In this document: positions 36,267 to 45,988 of the stretch, piece by piece
How positions within the stretch are numbered: position 1 is the first letter of the stretch
Layout of the letters: each line of letters starts with the position of its first letter
The notes under the pieces: generated by a model
Databases searched by the model: none
What the model was told of the DNA's origin: nothing
The model's input: only the letters and a program-made list of their open reading frames with translations
Program-made: the position numbers and the translations under genes
From: Paenibacillus sp. V4I3
Lineage (GTDB): Bacteria; Bacillota; Bacilli; Paenibacillales; NBRC-103111
Length of the DNA: 64,000 nt
Assembly (NCBI RefSeq): GCF_030817215.1
Contig: NZ_JAUSZA010000001.1
Location: 3,508,501 to 3,572,500, forward strand
Reading direction: 5' to 3'

Positions 36267-37643
36267 ATGACGTTTAAGATGAAGAATGCTTCCAGCCATG
36301 AAAAGGATCAGGGTGTTATGAAAGAAGGTTTGGTTACCTTTCTACTCGGTATAACGATCGTACTCGTCATCATGAACACGATGATGTTTAATTTGGCTTT
36401 ACCTGCTGTTTCAAAAGACTTTCATCTTTCTGCTTCATCTACATCGTGGATAGTGACGGGCTACTCCATTGTTTTCGCGATGGCATCCATTACGTATAGC
36501 CGATTAGCTGATTTCATTCCAATACGAAGGCTCTTTATTATAGGAATATTATTTCTCAGCCTTGCGGCAATCGCCGGATTGTTCAGTAACAATTTTATCA
36601 TGCTGCTATTCGTTCGCATTCTACAAGCAGCCGGAGCAGGTTCAATCCCAGCCTTATCCCTAAATTTGATTTCACGTTATGTGCCAATTGAGCGAAGGGG
36701 TAAAGCAATGGCTCTGATCATGTCTTCCATTTCGCTTGGTCTTGGTTTAGGACCGGTCGTAGGTGGAGCCATTGTCCAATACCTAGGCTGGCATATTTTG
36801 TTCGCCGTGACGGCAGTTACTTTGCTGTTAGTGCCTTTCTTTGTAGTGCTCATTCCTAAAGAAGAGCCGCGGAAAGGGTCATTTGATGCCCTAGGCGCAT
36901 TGTTTATTGGCGTTGGAACGACAGGACTGCTTCTTTTCTTAACGAACCATTCCTGGTTCATGCTCATAATTGGGCTTATCGCTCTTGCCTTATTTATCGT
37001 CCGCATCCGATCTGTTAAAGAGCCTTTCGTACTCCCATCGCTATTCCTGAATCGGTCTTTTCTCATTCTAGGAGCTGTGGGGATTGCAGCTTATCTATGC
37101 AGCTTCGCTACACTATTCCTAATGCCGCAGATTCTTGTTAAACAGTATGGCTTAAGTGCTATTCAAGCCGGGCTTGTCATTTTTCCAGGCTCGATATTAG
37201 CCGTGTTCGTATCCCGACGGGTTGGCCGTATCATTGATGCGCGTGGAAACAACACGATTATCAGATTTCTACCGTTGTTCCTTCTTGCTTCCGTCATTTT
37301 GTTCGCCTTGTTCGAAGGAACTTCATTTGTTTCGATCATGTTGATTTATATGCTAATGAGCGTTAGTATAACGATTTTGAATAGCAGTGTATCCAATGAA
37401 ATGTCTAGAATATTGCTGCCTTCTCAGATTGGATCTGGACTCGGTCTGTTTCAGCTTCTCCAATTTTTTAGCGGAGCCTTCGGTGTTGCTATGACAGCAA
37501 GTGCCCTAGTTTGGCAGAAGAACATTCCTCAAGCGAGTGCTTATAGCAACATCTATTGGGGACTGGCGATAATTGTAATCTTATCCATCGGTTGCGCAAT
37601 TGGTTACCTCAGATTGACTTTGAGAAAAGTAGAAATGGCCTAA
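36267..37643 (+). CDS. MFS transporter, EmrB/QacA (DHA2) type
   Basis: 458 residues, almost wholly hydrophobic, with 13-14 membrane segments. NLALPAVSKDFHLSASSTSW and the following TGYSIVFAMASITYSRLAD match motif D1 and motif A of drug:proton antiporters. GPVVGGAIVQYLGWHILF is motif C of the exporter branch. It probably exports a toxic compound by proton antiport. ATG at 36267 with GGGAGGGG upstream. It is controlled in all likelihood by the divergent TetR protein and followed by a hydrolase gene. Confidence 0.88.
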   Translation: MTFKMKNASSHEKDQGVMKEGLVTFLLGITIVLVIMNTMMFNLALPAVSKDFHLSASSTSWIVTGYSIVFAMASITYSRLADFIPIRRLFIIGILFLSLAAIAGLFSNNFIMLLFVRILQAAGAGSIPALSLNLISRYVPIERRGKAMALIMSSISLGLGLGPVVGGAIVQYLGWHILFAVTAVTLLLVPFFVVLIPKEEPRKGSFDALGALFIGVGTTGLLLFLTNHSWFMLIIGLIALALFIVRIRSVKEPFVLPSLFLNRSFLILGAVGIAAYLCSFATLFLMPQILVKQYGLSAIQAGLVIFPGSILAVFVSRRVGRIIDARGNNTIIRFLPLFLLASVILFALFEGTSFVSIMLIYMLMSVSITILNSSVSNEMSRILLPSQIGSGLGLFQLLQFFSGAFGVAMTASALVWQKNIPQASAYSNIYWGLAIIVILSIGCAIGYLRLTLRKVEMA

Positions 37644-37710
37644 GATTTAAATAAGACTCACTTTTTGGACATAATACTATCAAAATTAATCTCAGGGGAG
37701 AAGATAAATC

Positions 37711-38568
37711 ATGAATGCAATTAAACAAAGTGGGGCAACAGCAGAAACAGTTGAGACTTCTTATATTGAAGCTGACGGAATACGATTCGCATACCGGACT
37801 TTCGGTAAACCATCCGATGTTCCGCTTGTATTCTGCCAACGTTTCAGAGGTACCATGGATGATTGGGATCCTGCTTTTGTTAATGCATTAGCGAAGGAAC
37901 GTACGGTCATCCTGTTCGATAGCGCAGGTGTAGGATTTTCTTCAGGAGAGGTAGCAGAAACTTTCTATGGAACGGCGAAATTCGCAGTCACATTCATTGA
38001 AGCACTTGGTCTTAAACAATTGGATCTCCTCGGCTTCTCTATGGGAGGTTATATAGCCCAGCTAGTAACGCTTGATCGCCCCGACTTGGTCCGTCGTTTG
38101 ATCTTGGCAGGTACAGGAGGTGGAACGGGGGAAGGTACACAGTCTGGCAAACCTGAAGTGTTCGAAGTTGCTTTTAAGCCGGTTAACGAACCGGAGGACT
38201 TCCTTTACTTGTTCTTCGAACAGACGGAAACGAGCAGAGCGGCAGGGCTTAACTATCTAGAACGGCTTGCTAGAAGAAAAGACGATAGAGCGCCGTTAGT
38301 CAAGCCTGAATCGGTACAAGCGCAAATAAAATCAGCTGTGGCTTGGGGAACGAACTCAACCTTCGACCGACTGGGAGAGATCAAGCAGCCCGTTCTTGTA
38401 GCTAATGGAGATCATGATATTATGGTTCCGACTATCAATTCTTATATTGTGTCCCAGCGAATTCCTAATGCACAATTGATCATTTATCCGGATTCCGGTC
38501 ACGGATTCATGTTCCAATACGCGGATTTGTTTGCCGAACATGTTTCCATGTTTCTAAATAGAGATTAA
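37711..38568 (+). CDS. Alpha/beta-hydrolase
   Basis: 285 residues. The nucleophile is Ser110 in LLGFSMGGYIAQ, the acid lies in VANGDHDIMVP and the histidine in YPDSGHGFMF. The usual oxyanion motif HG is replaced by QRFRGTMDDWD, which matches a subgroup of hydrolases found beside TetR-MFS pairs. It is in line with the MFS gene (67-base gap) with its own ribosome binding site GGGGAGAAG. It may modify or detoxify the exported compound; no substrate can be named. Confidence 0.8.
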   Translation: MNAIKQSGATAETVETSYIEADGIRFAYRTFGKPSDVPLVFCQRFRGTMDDWDPAFVNALAKERTVILFDSAGVGFSSGEVAETFYGTAKFAVTFIEALGLKQLDLLGFSMGGYIAQLVTLDRPDLVRRLILAGTGGGTGEGTQSGKPEVFEVAFKPVNEPEDFLYLFFEQTETSRAAGLNYLERLARRKDDRAPLVKPESVQAQIKSAVAWGTNSTFDRLGEIKQPVLVANGDHDIMVPTINSYIVSQRIPNAQLIIYPDSGHGFMFQYADLFAEHVSMFLNRD

Positions 38569-38589
38569 TTCGACTAAGTACGATAACAC

Positions 38590-38634
38590 AAAAAACCAGT
38601 CCAACACCATTTTTCGTGTTTTGGCTGGTTTTTT
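38590..38634. terminator. Bidirectional terminator
   Basis: AAAAAACCAG...ACAC pairs with GTGT...CTGGTTTTTT around a short T-rich loop, with T-runs on both strands. It separates the hydrolase gene from the converging germination operon. Confidence 0.8.
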
Positions 38635-38635
38635 G

Positions 38636-39749
38636 TTATTCGGGTCGTATAGTCTTTGATTTTTGCTGTGAGATTTTGCTGCGAATCAGATAAAGGATAA
38701 ATAACAGCGGGATATACGCGTAAATAAAATAAAATCCAATCTCTGCAACGTTCTTTCCTAACCAATCAATCTTAACGCGATCATTGAATGGTAGTGTGGC
38801 TATGAAGATTGCTATCAGTATCAGTAATAGTGACAACGTTGGTTTAAGATTCGTAACTCTTTTTATAATTCTAGTACAGCTCCAAACCGAGAGACAAAGC
38901 ATGGGGATAATAATAATAAGCCAGATACATATAAAAATAAATTCAACCCTTGCAATAAGTGAAAACTCAATCACTTTTATCATCACCAAAGTTGGCCAGT
39001 AGGTATGCCTTAATAACCCCTGACTAAAATACATGAGGGTTACAATCGTTAGTGTGGAGTACTTGAGTGTGCTTAAAAATAAACCGAGATGGGCCCATTT
39101 TACATTTTTCTCTGGGGCTTTTATAAATGGAAAGTAAATGAGTAAACCTTCGAATCCCATGAACATGATGCCTGAGTATTTAGATGACGTTGAGCAGATC
39201 TTTCATAGAATGATTAAACACAGGCAATAAATTGTCGATATGCCCAAACTTGATATTGAAGTACATTAACAGCGGTAAAAGCGTGGAGAAAATAACACCG
39301 AAAAAACAATACCCGGCTAATACTCGAAACCCTCCGGAAACAATGTAGTAGATGATACAGATGAATAGGAATGCCAGAATCCAGGTTCTAAGGGTTGGAA
39401 ACATCCAAACTTGTATGATTTCGATGTAGCCGCGAAAGACCGTTAGAGCCAGTATAAAATAATATCCGACCATCACTAAAGAAACGGCATTCCCAATGAA
39501 TTTACCAAAAAGTATGCGATGTAAGTCGATGACATCTTTGGCTGGATTGCCAAGCATCCTAAATATCATCCAAATGATGACATGAAGGCTTAATCCCATA
39601 AAAAGAACTGAAATCCAAGTATCGTTGCCAGCAAAATCAAAAATTAAATGTTGAAAACTTAAAGCACCAACCCCGACCAAAGAAGCATGGATGAGGAAAA
39701 ATACAAAAAAGCCGGAAATCAAGTGGTTTTCCTTAACCACGTTCTGCAC
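38636..39749 (-). pseudogene. GerB-type spore germination permease, frameshifted
   Basis: The first frame (39749-39180) has the amino-acid-permease-like start of GerB (VGVGALSFQHLIFDFAGNDTW) and ends DLLNVI followed by stop. The next frame resumes with SSKYSGIMFMGFEGLLIYFPF and runs to 38636. One extra C near 39190 (AACGTCA against the expected AAGTCA) explains the break. Joined, the protein would be about 370 residues with ten membrane segments, normal for GerB, the subunit that helps recognise the germinant. The GTG start overlaps the stop of the upstream lipoprotein gene by one base. With this break, receptor operon 1 is probably inactive. Confidence 0.8.
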
Positions 39750-40810
39750 TAATGCCCAACTCCCAATAATAATATTTTAACTTCTGTCTGAACATCAAAT
39801 TTTAAATTTGGGTAAATGTGAGCAGTGAACTCTTGCTCATTCCAATTCCGTTGGTGAATGCTATTCTGATGGCCTAACCCAATTGGATCTACAAGATTCT
39901 TTTGGGAATTTTCCAGCATAGTCTTGATATCGGTTGTTAAGTTATTTTCGATTTGCTTCTTTAGTTCAAGCATATCGTTTTTATTTTCAAAAACGTTAAA
40001 GGATGCTGGATAATCTCGGATGTCGATTTGGAGATCAAGTGATATCACAGCTTTTTCATTTATTACAGACATTTTTCGTTTTGAATCAATAATTTTAAAT
40101 GAAATTTGTTCGTTTTGATCATTTGTGAAATCATATATGCCTGACGTGATGTTGGCTTTATGATCTTTAAGGAGTTTAATAAATAATCCTTCTTTATTTG
40201 TCAACAAAAGCTTTAATTTTTCACCCTGAAAAATACCTGCACCGTCCATTTGTAAAACACCTTTGGGGTTTTTAACCAAAATGGGCAAATAAACATCTTG
40301 TCCTTCTCCAAAGTAATGATCAAGAAATAAATGGCCATTTGTTGTAGGCGTATTCCCAGTGTCCATGTTTTGTTTGATTAGATTTGATAAATAGATGGGT
40401 GGATATTTTAAAGTTTCAGATAATATATCTCTTGCCAGATCTGTTGTTAAAACAATTGTAGAGCGATTACTAATAAGGGGATCACGAACTACGGTACTGG
40501 CAAGCTCTGATATGCCTCTTCTGGCCATTTTTTCACTAATAACCAATGTCCGTAATTGACCGATTGCTATAGGGTGATCCGATTGCGTAGTGAAAGGTGT
40601 AAGTATCTCATTAAATGATTTAACTTCTCCATTAAATAGAAATAATCTAGCTTTTTTTTCATACGCCGTATATGTACCGCTAACCTTAAATGTATCTCCT
40701 TGCAAGTCGCATCCAATACTTTGTATAAGCTTAATCCGATCTATAATTTGTTCTTTTGCGCATCCCGATAATAGGAAGCAAAAGAAAAGGAGGGAGACAA
40801 ATCTATTCAT
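39749..40810 (-). CDS. GerC-type spore germination lipoprotein
   Basis: 353 residues. Lipobox LLSGC (acylated Cys17) after a short hydrophobic signal. IKLIQSIGCDLQGDTFKVSG and a long C-terminal domain with two helical stretches match the Ger(x)C family, the lipoprotein subunit of germinant receptors in the spore inner membrane. It lies between the A and B genes, 25 bases after A. Order A-C-B differs from operon 2 (A-B-C). The ribosome binding site is weak (AAGGGAA well upstream). Confidence 0.85.
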   Translation of the reverse strand: MNRFVSLLFFCFLLSGCAKEQIIDRIKLIQSIGCDLQGDTFKVSGTYTAYEKKARLFLFNGEVKSFNEILTPFTTQSDHPIAIGQLRTLVISEKMARRGISELASTVVRDPLISNRSTIVLTTDLARDILSETLKYPPIYLSNLIKQNMDTGNTPTTNGHLFLDHYFGEGQDVYLPILVKNPKGVLQMDGAGIFQGEKLKLLLTNKEGLFIKLLKDHKANITSGIYDFTNDQNEQISFKIIDSKRKMSVINEKAVISLDLQIDIRDYPASFNVFENKNDMLELKKQIENNLTTDIKTMLENSQKNLVDPIGLGHQNSIHQRNWNEQEFTAHIYPNLKFDVQTEVKILLLGVGH

Positions 40811-40835
40811 GCCGCTAGTTCCCTTACTTCGTAAT

Positions 40836-42320
40836 TTATTCGTTGTTGTAATCGTTACTAATATCGTTATTTTTCTTTACCTTATATCTTTTGATCGAGA
40901 GAGGACGTAGAAAACGAGGTCGATTAAAAGTAAGACTGAGGGAAGATCGAATAAAACTATCTGTGAAATCACGGAAACGAAATGGGAACATGGGAACAAT
41001 GTAGGGAGTACCCAAAGATTTTAATCTCAACAAATGGCCTAAAAGAATCACTAACCCGATCATAATGCCTAACCCACCCCATGCTGCCGCCAAGCCCATC
41101 AAAGGAAACCTCAAAAAACGGATCGTGTTAGCCATTTTGAAAATGGGTGTGGCAAAAGAAGAGAGGGCCGAAAGAGAAACAATGATGATTAATATGTTGC
41201 TCGTGAGAGCGGCTTGCACGGCTGCTTCTCCGAGTACGATACCGCCCACAATCCCCAACGTTTGTCCGACTTTGGTTGGCAATCTGGACCCAGCTTCACG
41301 TAACATTTCGACGGTTAATTCCAACAGCAATACTTCAATAATCGGCGCAAAGGGGACATTCGTTCTTGATTCGATAATCGGGGCTAGAAGAGATTGCGGG
41401 ATAACGGAATAATGAAAGGTTAACACGGCAACATAGAAGGGAGATGCAAGAATGGAAAAGGCAACTCCCAAATACCGTATGCACCGAAAGAATGAACCCA
41501 AAACCCATGGCAGATAATAATCTTCGGGTGAGAGGAAAAAATCAAACACAGTGGTAGGTCCTGATATGACATAAGGAGAACCACTGCTTAATATGGCGAC
41601 TTGACCGTTAAGAAGATTAAATTTTGTCCTGTCCACACGTTCAGATGACATAAATAAAGGGAATGGTGAATTTGCGTTATCCGCTATGATTTGGTCAAGA
41701 ACCGAACTATCAAATATCACATCAAAATCAAGATCCAAGAGCCTTTGTCTTACTGTATTTATATGCTGGGGGTTGCAAACACCGTCTAAATAAACAATTA
41801 TTACTCTCGTTTGTGACAGAGAACCTATGATATGTTCCTCAAACATAAGTTTATCCGATATAATCTCTTTTCGGAGTAAATTAAGGTTGGTATCGATATC
41901 TTCGACAAAGCCGACTTTCGGACCAATTACGCTGTATTCGTTATCCGCTTCGTTATTACTTCGATACCCTCGTTTTAGATCCGCAATATGGATTAAGAGC
42001 CCTTCATTTAAATCAGGTTCCATCTGAACATAAATGAAGCCTTTAATCAAGCTTTGCGAAATCTCTTCCAAATTTGATGATAACGTGATTTTCTCAAGGG
42101 GAATCATATTTTTTAACGCATGAAGAGTATTAATTTCTGCTTCTGAGATTTGAATATGGTGGAGTAATTCATGATGAATGAGTTCCTGGTCTACAATGGC
42201 TTTGCAATATGTAAAATGAAACCGTTTGTCGTGAATAGTATGGACAGATTGTTCAAAATCATTCGATTTGAAGGTATCTTTCAAAACCGTGTATATAGTT
42301 TCCGGAATTGGAATCAACAC
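40836..42320 (-). CDS. GerA-type spore germination receptor subunit
   Basis: 494 residues. A hydrophilic N-terminal domain (about 1-280) with VIIVYLDGVCNPQHINTVRQ and GQVAILSSGSPYVI is followed by five or so membrane segments, with PFAPIIEVLLLELTVEMLRE and VGIVGG-like VGQTLGIVGGIVLGEAAVQA. These are the signature blocks of the GerA family. It would sit in the spore inner membrane with GerB and GerC and respond to nutrients. The start is uncertain: a GTG at 42320 or a TTG at 42317, with only GAGAG directly before them. Confidence 0.88.
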   Translation of the reverse strand: MLIPIPETIYTVLKDTFKSNDFEQSVHTIHDKRFHFTYCKAIVDQELIHHELLHHIQISEAEINTLHALKNMIPLEKITLSSNLEEISQSLIKGFIYVQMEPDLNEGLLIHIADLKRGYRSNNEADNEYSVIGPKVGFVEDIDTNLNLLRKEIISDKLMFEEHIIGSLSQTRVIIVYLDGVCNPQHINTVRQRLLDLDFDVIFDSSVLDQIIADNANSPFPLFMSSERVDRTKFNLLNGQVAILSSGSPYVISGPTTVFDFFLSPEDYYLPWVLGSFFRCIRYLGVAFSILASPFYVAVLTFHYSVIPQSLLAPIIESRTNVPFAPIIEVLLLELTVEMLREAGSRLPTKVGQTLGIVGGIVLGEAAVQAALTSNILIIIVSLSALSSFATPIFKMANTIRFLRFPLMGLAAAWGGLGIMIGLVILLGHLLRLKSLGTPYIVPMFPFRFRDFTDSFIRSSLSLTFNRPRFLRPLSIKRYKVKKNNDISNDYNNE

Positions 42321-42461
42321 CTCTCAGTAAGATCTTCCACTTATTATGAACTTAGATACAGAAACTATCCGTAAAAAAGAGTTCGATCGACAGCAGGAGA
42401 AGGGAATAACCTCTGAATAAAGAAATAAACAATAGCAGGTATTCTAAACGGGAGGCTGAAC

Positions 42462-44699
42462 ATGGGAAAAACGTTATTTCATCGGCTGCTGCTTTCGTAT
42501 GTACCGATCTTTTTTATCGTGGTCACGTTTACGTTTTTCGTATTTTTTCAGCTGCTAAGCGAGCAAAGCCGGAAGGAGGCGCTGAACGCCAACAAAATGT
42601 TGTCACTGCAGGCGATGCGTCTGATCGACACCTCCCTGAAAGCGATTGACAATATGGTGATGACCGAATCGATTAACAATAAGCAATTGATTGATTTCTT
42701 TAATAATGACGCAAAAGATAACGTTTACATCAATATAAGTGCGGTGAAAAAAATGCAGGATATGATCTCTTCCTATCCAATTATCGATTCGATCTATTTG
42801 GTGCGTTTTGAAGACAATTTCGTTCTCAGCAATGCGACAAGTGATCAACTCAGCAATTATATGGACGAGCCGTTCATTAAACGAGCCATGGCTCCACAGG
42901 TGTCCAAACACTGGTCGGGCGTTAGAGACTTTGAGCAGTTTACGGTGAAAGGCAGCAAGCCTGTTGTTAGTCTTGTCCGGGGGGCGCCGTTCATTACGAG
43001 CGAGAAAGGTATGATCGTTGTCAATGTGGCGACCGATTCTTTGCAAAAAAATATCGCCGACCTCTACGATTCGAAAGCAAGCTTTATCGGGGTTCTGGAC
43101 GCTTCAGGCAACGATTTGTTTAAAGATTCAAGCTCTAATAAACAAGCAAGGGTATTCTCCAATTACGTATCGAGCTATACGGGATGGTCCTATCAAAGCG
43201 GACTTGTCAACGGCAGGGTGTTTCATATCGTCTCATCTCTGTATAACGTGTGGTTTATTATCGGGATCGTGATGATTGTGTTTGGATTCATATGGCTAGT
43301 TTATGTGACCAGACGCAATTCAAAACCGCTTGAGCAGATAGTGGCGCGTATTCGCGGTTACCGTCTTCCGCTGTCAGGTAGTTTGTCTAAGGAGGGCGGG
43401 GATGAGTTTTCGTTCATCGAATCGGCGCTCGTAAATATTATTGAGCAGTCCAATCAGTATCAGCAAAAGCACAAAGAAGACATGCATCTTCGAACGAAGT
43501 ATTTGTTTCATCAGCTTATTGAAGGCGGTACGGGATTAACCGTCGATGAGTGGATAGAAGAAACGAGCAGTTTGCAGCTTCCGCGCCCTTCCGACGGACA
43601 AGTGGTGCTTGTGATCGAAATGGATAAATACAATGACTTTTGCCGCCAATACTCGCGCATAGACCAGAATCTGCTTAAATTCGCGCTTCGCAGCGTCATT
43701 CAAGAGCTTGCTCCCAAGCATGAGCTCGAGCTGTGGGCAGAGTGGACTTCCGCGTCTCAGCTCAGCGTCATGGTGTTCGTCGACAGCGAGGAAGAGACCA
43801 GCGAGCATTCTGAGATTCTCGAGCTTTTTGAGAGCGTTCGTATATGGACGCAGGATAACTTGAAGTTTACGGTAACTATCGGTATCGGTGAGCAGGTTGT
43901 ACAACTTACCGATGTTGCAAATTCGTACAAAGAGGCGCTTACGGCGCTGAAACATAAAATTGTGCTCGGGGAAAACCGGCTCATTACAAGCAAACACATC
44001 GCAAATCACGGCCAAGCCGAAGTGTTCTCGCATCTGAACGCGATTCGCTCCATTGTCCAGTCGTTTAGATTGCTCGAAGACGAATGGGAGACAAAGTACG
44101 ACGAGCTGTTTCGCGAAATGAAACAGGGGCTGCTGACGAAAGATGAAATTACGAATCTGATGAATTATTTAATTTACTATTTGGGCCGGGAAATGGCTGG
44201 CATGACCAAAGAGTTTCAAGAAATATGGGTACGGGATGGTTTACCAAAGCTGAGTGAAACCATTGATCATTGCCATTCTCTCGATCAAATGCGGGAAGAG
44301 ACTATAGTCGTGCTGAATAGTCTGGGTACCGTTTTGCAGGAAGCGCAGGAGCAGCGTCTGCATGCAGCTACGATTCGCGATATGCGAAAATTCATCGAAG
44401 AACAATACGCCAATCCGAATATGTCGCTCGATTATCTCAGTTCAAACTTCAACATCAATGCCAAATATGTAAGTAAGCTGTTTAAGGAAGAGACCGGGCA
44501 GAAGTTCGTCGACTTCCTGATCGATATCCGCATGCAGGTTGCGCAGCGTCTCCTTACGGAATCGCAAGCTTCCATGCAGGAGGTAGCCGAACAGGTCGGT
44601 TATACGAGCGCGATTTCATTCAGCCGCGCGTTTAAGAAAGTGATTGGCTGCTCCCCCAGCGAATTCCGCGAGGAAGCGGCACGTAGGGAGACTGGGTGA
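42462..44699 (+). CDS. Membrane-bound AraC-family activator (RhgR/YesS-like)
   Basis: 745 residues. Membrane segments at about 10-32 and 263-285 enclose an extracytoplasmic sensor domain of about 230 residues. A linker and a degenerate cyclase-like region (FTVTIGIGEQVVQLTDVANS) follow. The last 100 residues carry two helix-turn-helix motifs (LDYLSSNFNINAKYVSKLF and MQEVAEQVGYTSAISFSRAF). This architecture is that of B. subtilis RhgR (YesS), which activates rhamnogalacturonan genes. ACGGGAGG lies before the ATG. It is directly upstream of an LplB/LplC/LplA-type transporter and GH29 gene, which it probably activates. Confidence 0.88.
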   Translation: MGKTLFHRLLLSYVPIFFIVVTFTFFVFFQLLSEQSRKEALNANKMLSLQAMRLIDTSLKAIDNMVMTESINNKQLIDFFNNDAKDNVYINISAVKKMQDMISSYPIIDSIYLVRFEDNFVLSNATSDQLSNYMDEPFIKRAMAPQVSKHWSGVRDFEQFTVKGSKPVVSLVRGAPFITSEKGMIVVNVATDSLQKNIADLYDSKASFIGVLDASGNDLFKDSSSNKQARVFSNYVSSYTGWSYQSGLVNGRVFHIVSSLYNVWFIIGIVMIVFGFIWLVYVTRRNSKPLEQIVARIRGYRLPLSGSLSKEGGDEFSFIESALVNIIEQSNQYQQKHKEDMHLRTKYLFHQLIEGGTGLTVDEWIEETSSLQLPRPSDGQVVLVIEMDKYNDFCRQYSRIDQNLLKFALRSVIQELAPKHELELWAEWTSASQLSVMVFVDSEEETSEHSEILELFESVRIWTQDNLKFTVTIGIGEQVVQLTDVANSYKEALTALKHKIVLGENRLITSKHIANHGQAEVFSHLNAIRSIVQSFRLLEDEWETKYDELFREMKQGLLTKDEITNLMNYLIYYLGREMAGMTKEFQEIWVRDGLPKLSETIDHCHSLDQMREETIVVLNSLGTVLQEAQEQRLHAATIRDMRKFIEEQYANPNMSLDYLSSNFNINAKYVSKLFKEETGQKFVDFLIDIRMQVAQRLLTESQASMQEVAEQVGYTSAISFSRAFKKVIGCSPSEFREEAARRETG

Positions 44700-44769
44700 A
44701 ATTGGTTAAGCGGTAGAAAAGAGTTTGTAGAGCTTGTTCACCTATCCGTTTAATATTGGTTATCAAGCA

Positions 44770-44796
44770 GCAGCTCCGGCTATTAACCGGAGCTGC
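44770..44796 (+). terminator. GC-rich hairpin after the RhgR-like gene
   Basis: GCAGCTCCGG and CCGGAGCTGC form a perfect 10-bp stem with a 7-base loop, followed by GCGTATTTTC. It is a probable terminator or attenuator before the transporter genes. Confidence 0.55.
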
Positions 44797-44921
44797 GCGT
44801 ATTTTCAGGCTATGCGAAAAAGGTTAGGGCCACGATTCTTGTTTCTTGCAGCATCCTGCTATCGCACTCTAGTATTAAGATATGAAGCGCCATCAGCATT
44901 GGACGAAAGGAGAAGGAGCTA

Positions 44922-45917
44922 ATGTCAATCATCCAAAAGGAATTAAGGACGTCCATACCTCCAAACAACAGCAAGCAGCATAAAACGGTATTGCCCGGCA
45001 GCAAGTCATCTTTAAACAACGTTGGGAAAAAAATGAAGCGTCACTGGCAGTTATATTTGGTTGTATTACTGCCGCTTCTTTATTTGGTCATTTTTAAGTA
45101 TATTCCTATGGCTGGTGTTGTCATTGCTTTCAAAGACTACAACGTCATCAAAGGCATTTGGGGAAGCCCCTGGGTTGGTTTGAAATATTTTGAACAATTT
45201 TTTGAATCGCCGAATTTTTGGTTGTATATGAAGAATACGCTCGGCATCAGTACGTACGGTTTGCTTGTCGGCTTTCCGGCCCCGATCCTACTGGCGCTGG
45301 CTTTGAATGAAATACGCAACGGATTTTTCAAAAAGAGCGTACAGATGGTCACTTACGCGCCTTACTTTATTTCAACGGTTATCATGGTGTCCATTCTCAT
45401 CGTAACACTGTCGCCAAACGTCGGAATCATCAGCAAGTTTCTGCAAATGCTCGGCGTGGAAAACACAAACTTCATGGGTATTCCCAGCTTGTTCAAATCG
45501 ATCTATGTCTGGTCAGATGTTTGGCAGTATACGGGTTACGGTGCCATCATTTATATAGCGGCTCTTTCAGGCGTTAACCCTGAACTGTATGAATCGGCGA
45601 AAGTGGATGGCGCGTCCAGACCACAGAAGATCATCAATATCGATATCCCGAGTCTCATCCCGGTATCCGTCATCCTGCTTATTTTGAATTTAGGCAACAT
45701 TATGAAGCTTGGCTTCGAAAAAATATATTTGATGCAAAATCCACTTAACGTCAGCACGTCGGAAGTCATTTCGACCTATGTGTACAAGGTGGGTCTGCTT
45801 AGCTCCAGTTTCAGCTTCTCAGCAGCAATCGGCTTCTTTAACTCAGTCGTCAACCTGATTCTTCTCGTAGGTGTCAACTATATAGCCAAGAAGCTGTCCA
45901 ATTCGAGCTTGTGGTAA
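44922..45917 (+). CDS. LplB-type sugar ABC transporter permease
   Basis: 331 residues. A basic N-terminal extension of about 40 residues precedes six membrane segments. KYIPMAGVVIAFKDYNVIKG and the EAA loop ESAKVDGASRPQKIINIDIP are typical of the LplB/YtcP branch that imports pectin-derived or complex oligosaccharides. AAAGGAGAAGGAG lies before the ATG. It works with the following permease and lipoprotein. No ATPase is encoded nearby. Confidence 0.88.
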   Translation: MSIIQKELRTSIPPNNSKQHKTVLPGSKSSLNNVGKKMKRHWQLYLVVLLPLLYLVIFKYIPMAGVVIAFKDYNVIKGIWGSPWVGLKYFEQFFESPNFWLYMKNTLGISTYGLLVGFPAPILLALALNEIRNGFFKKSVQMVTYAPYFISTVIMVSILIVTLSPNVGIISKFLQMLGVENTNFMGIPSLFKSIYVWSDVWQYTGYGAIIYIAALSGVNPELYESAKVDGASRPQKIINIDIPSLIPVSVILLILNLGNIMKLGFEKIYLMQNPLNVSTSEVISTYVYKVGLLSSSFSFSAAIGFFNSVVNLILLVGVNYIAKKLSNSSLW

Positions 45918-45988
45918 CGGACGGAGCTGCAAGAACCCGTTGTTACGCACAATTCAGGAGCGTCAGTCCGCAGTAAGGAGGATCATTT

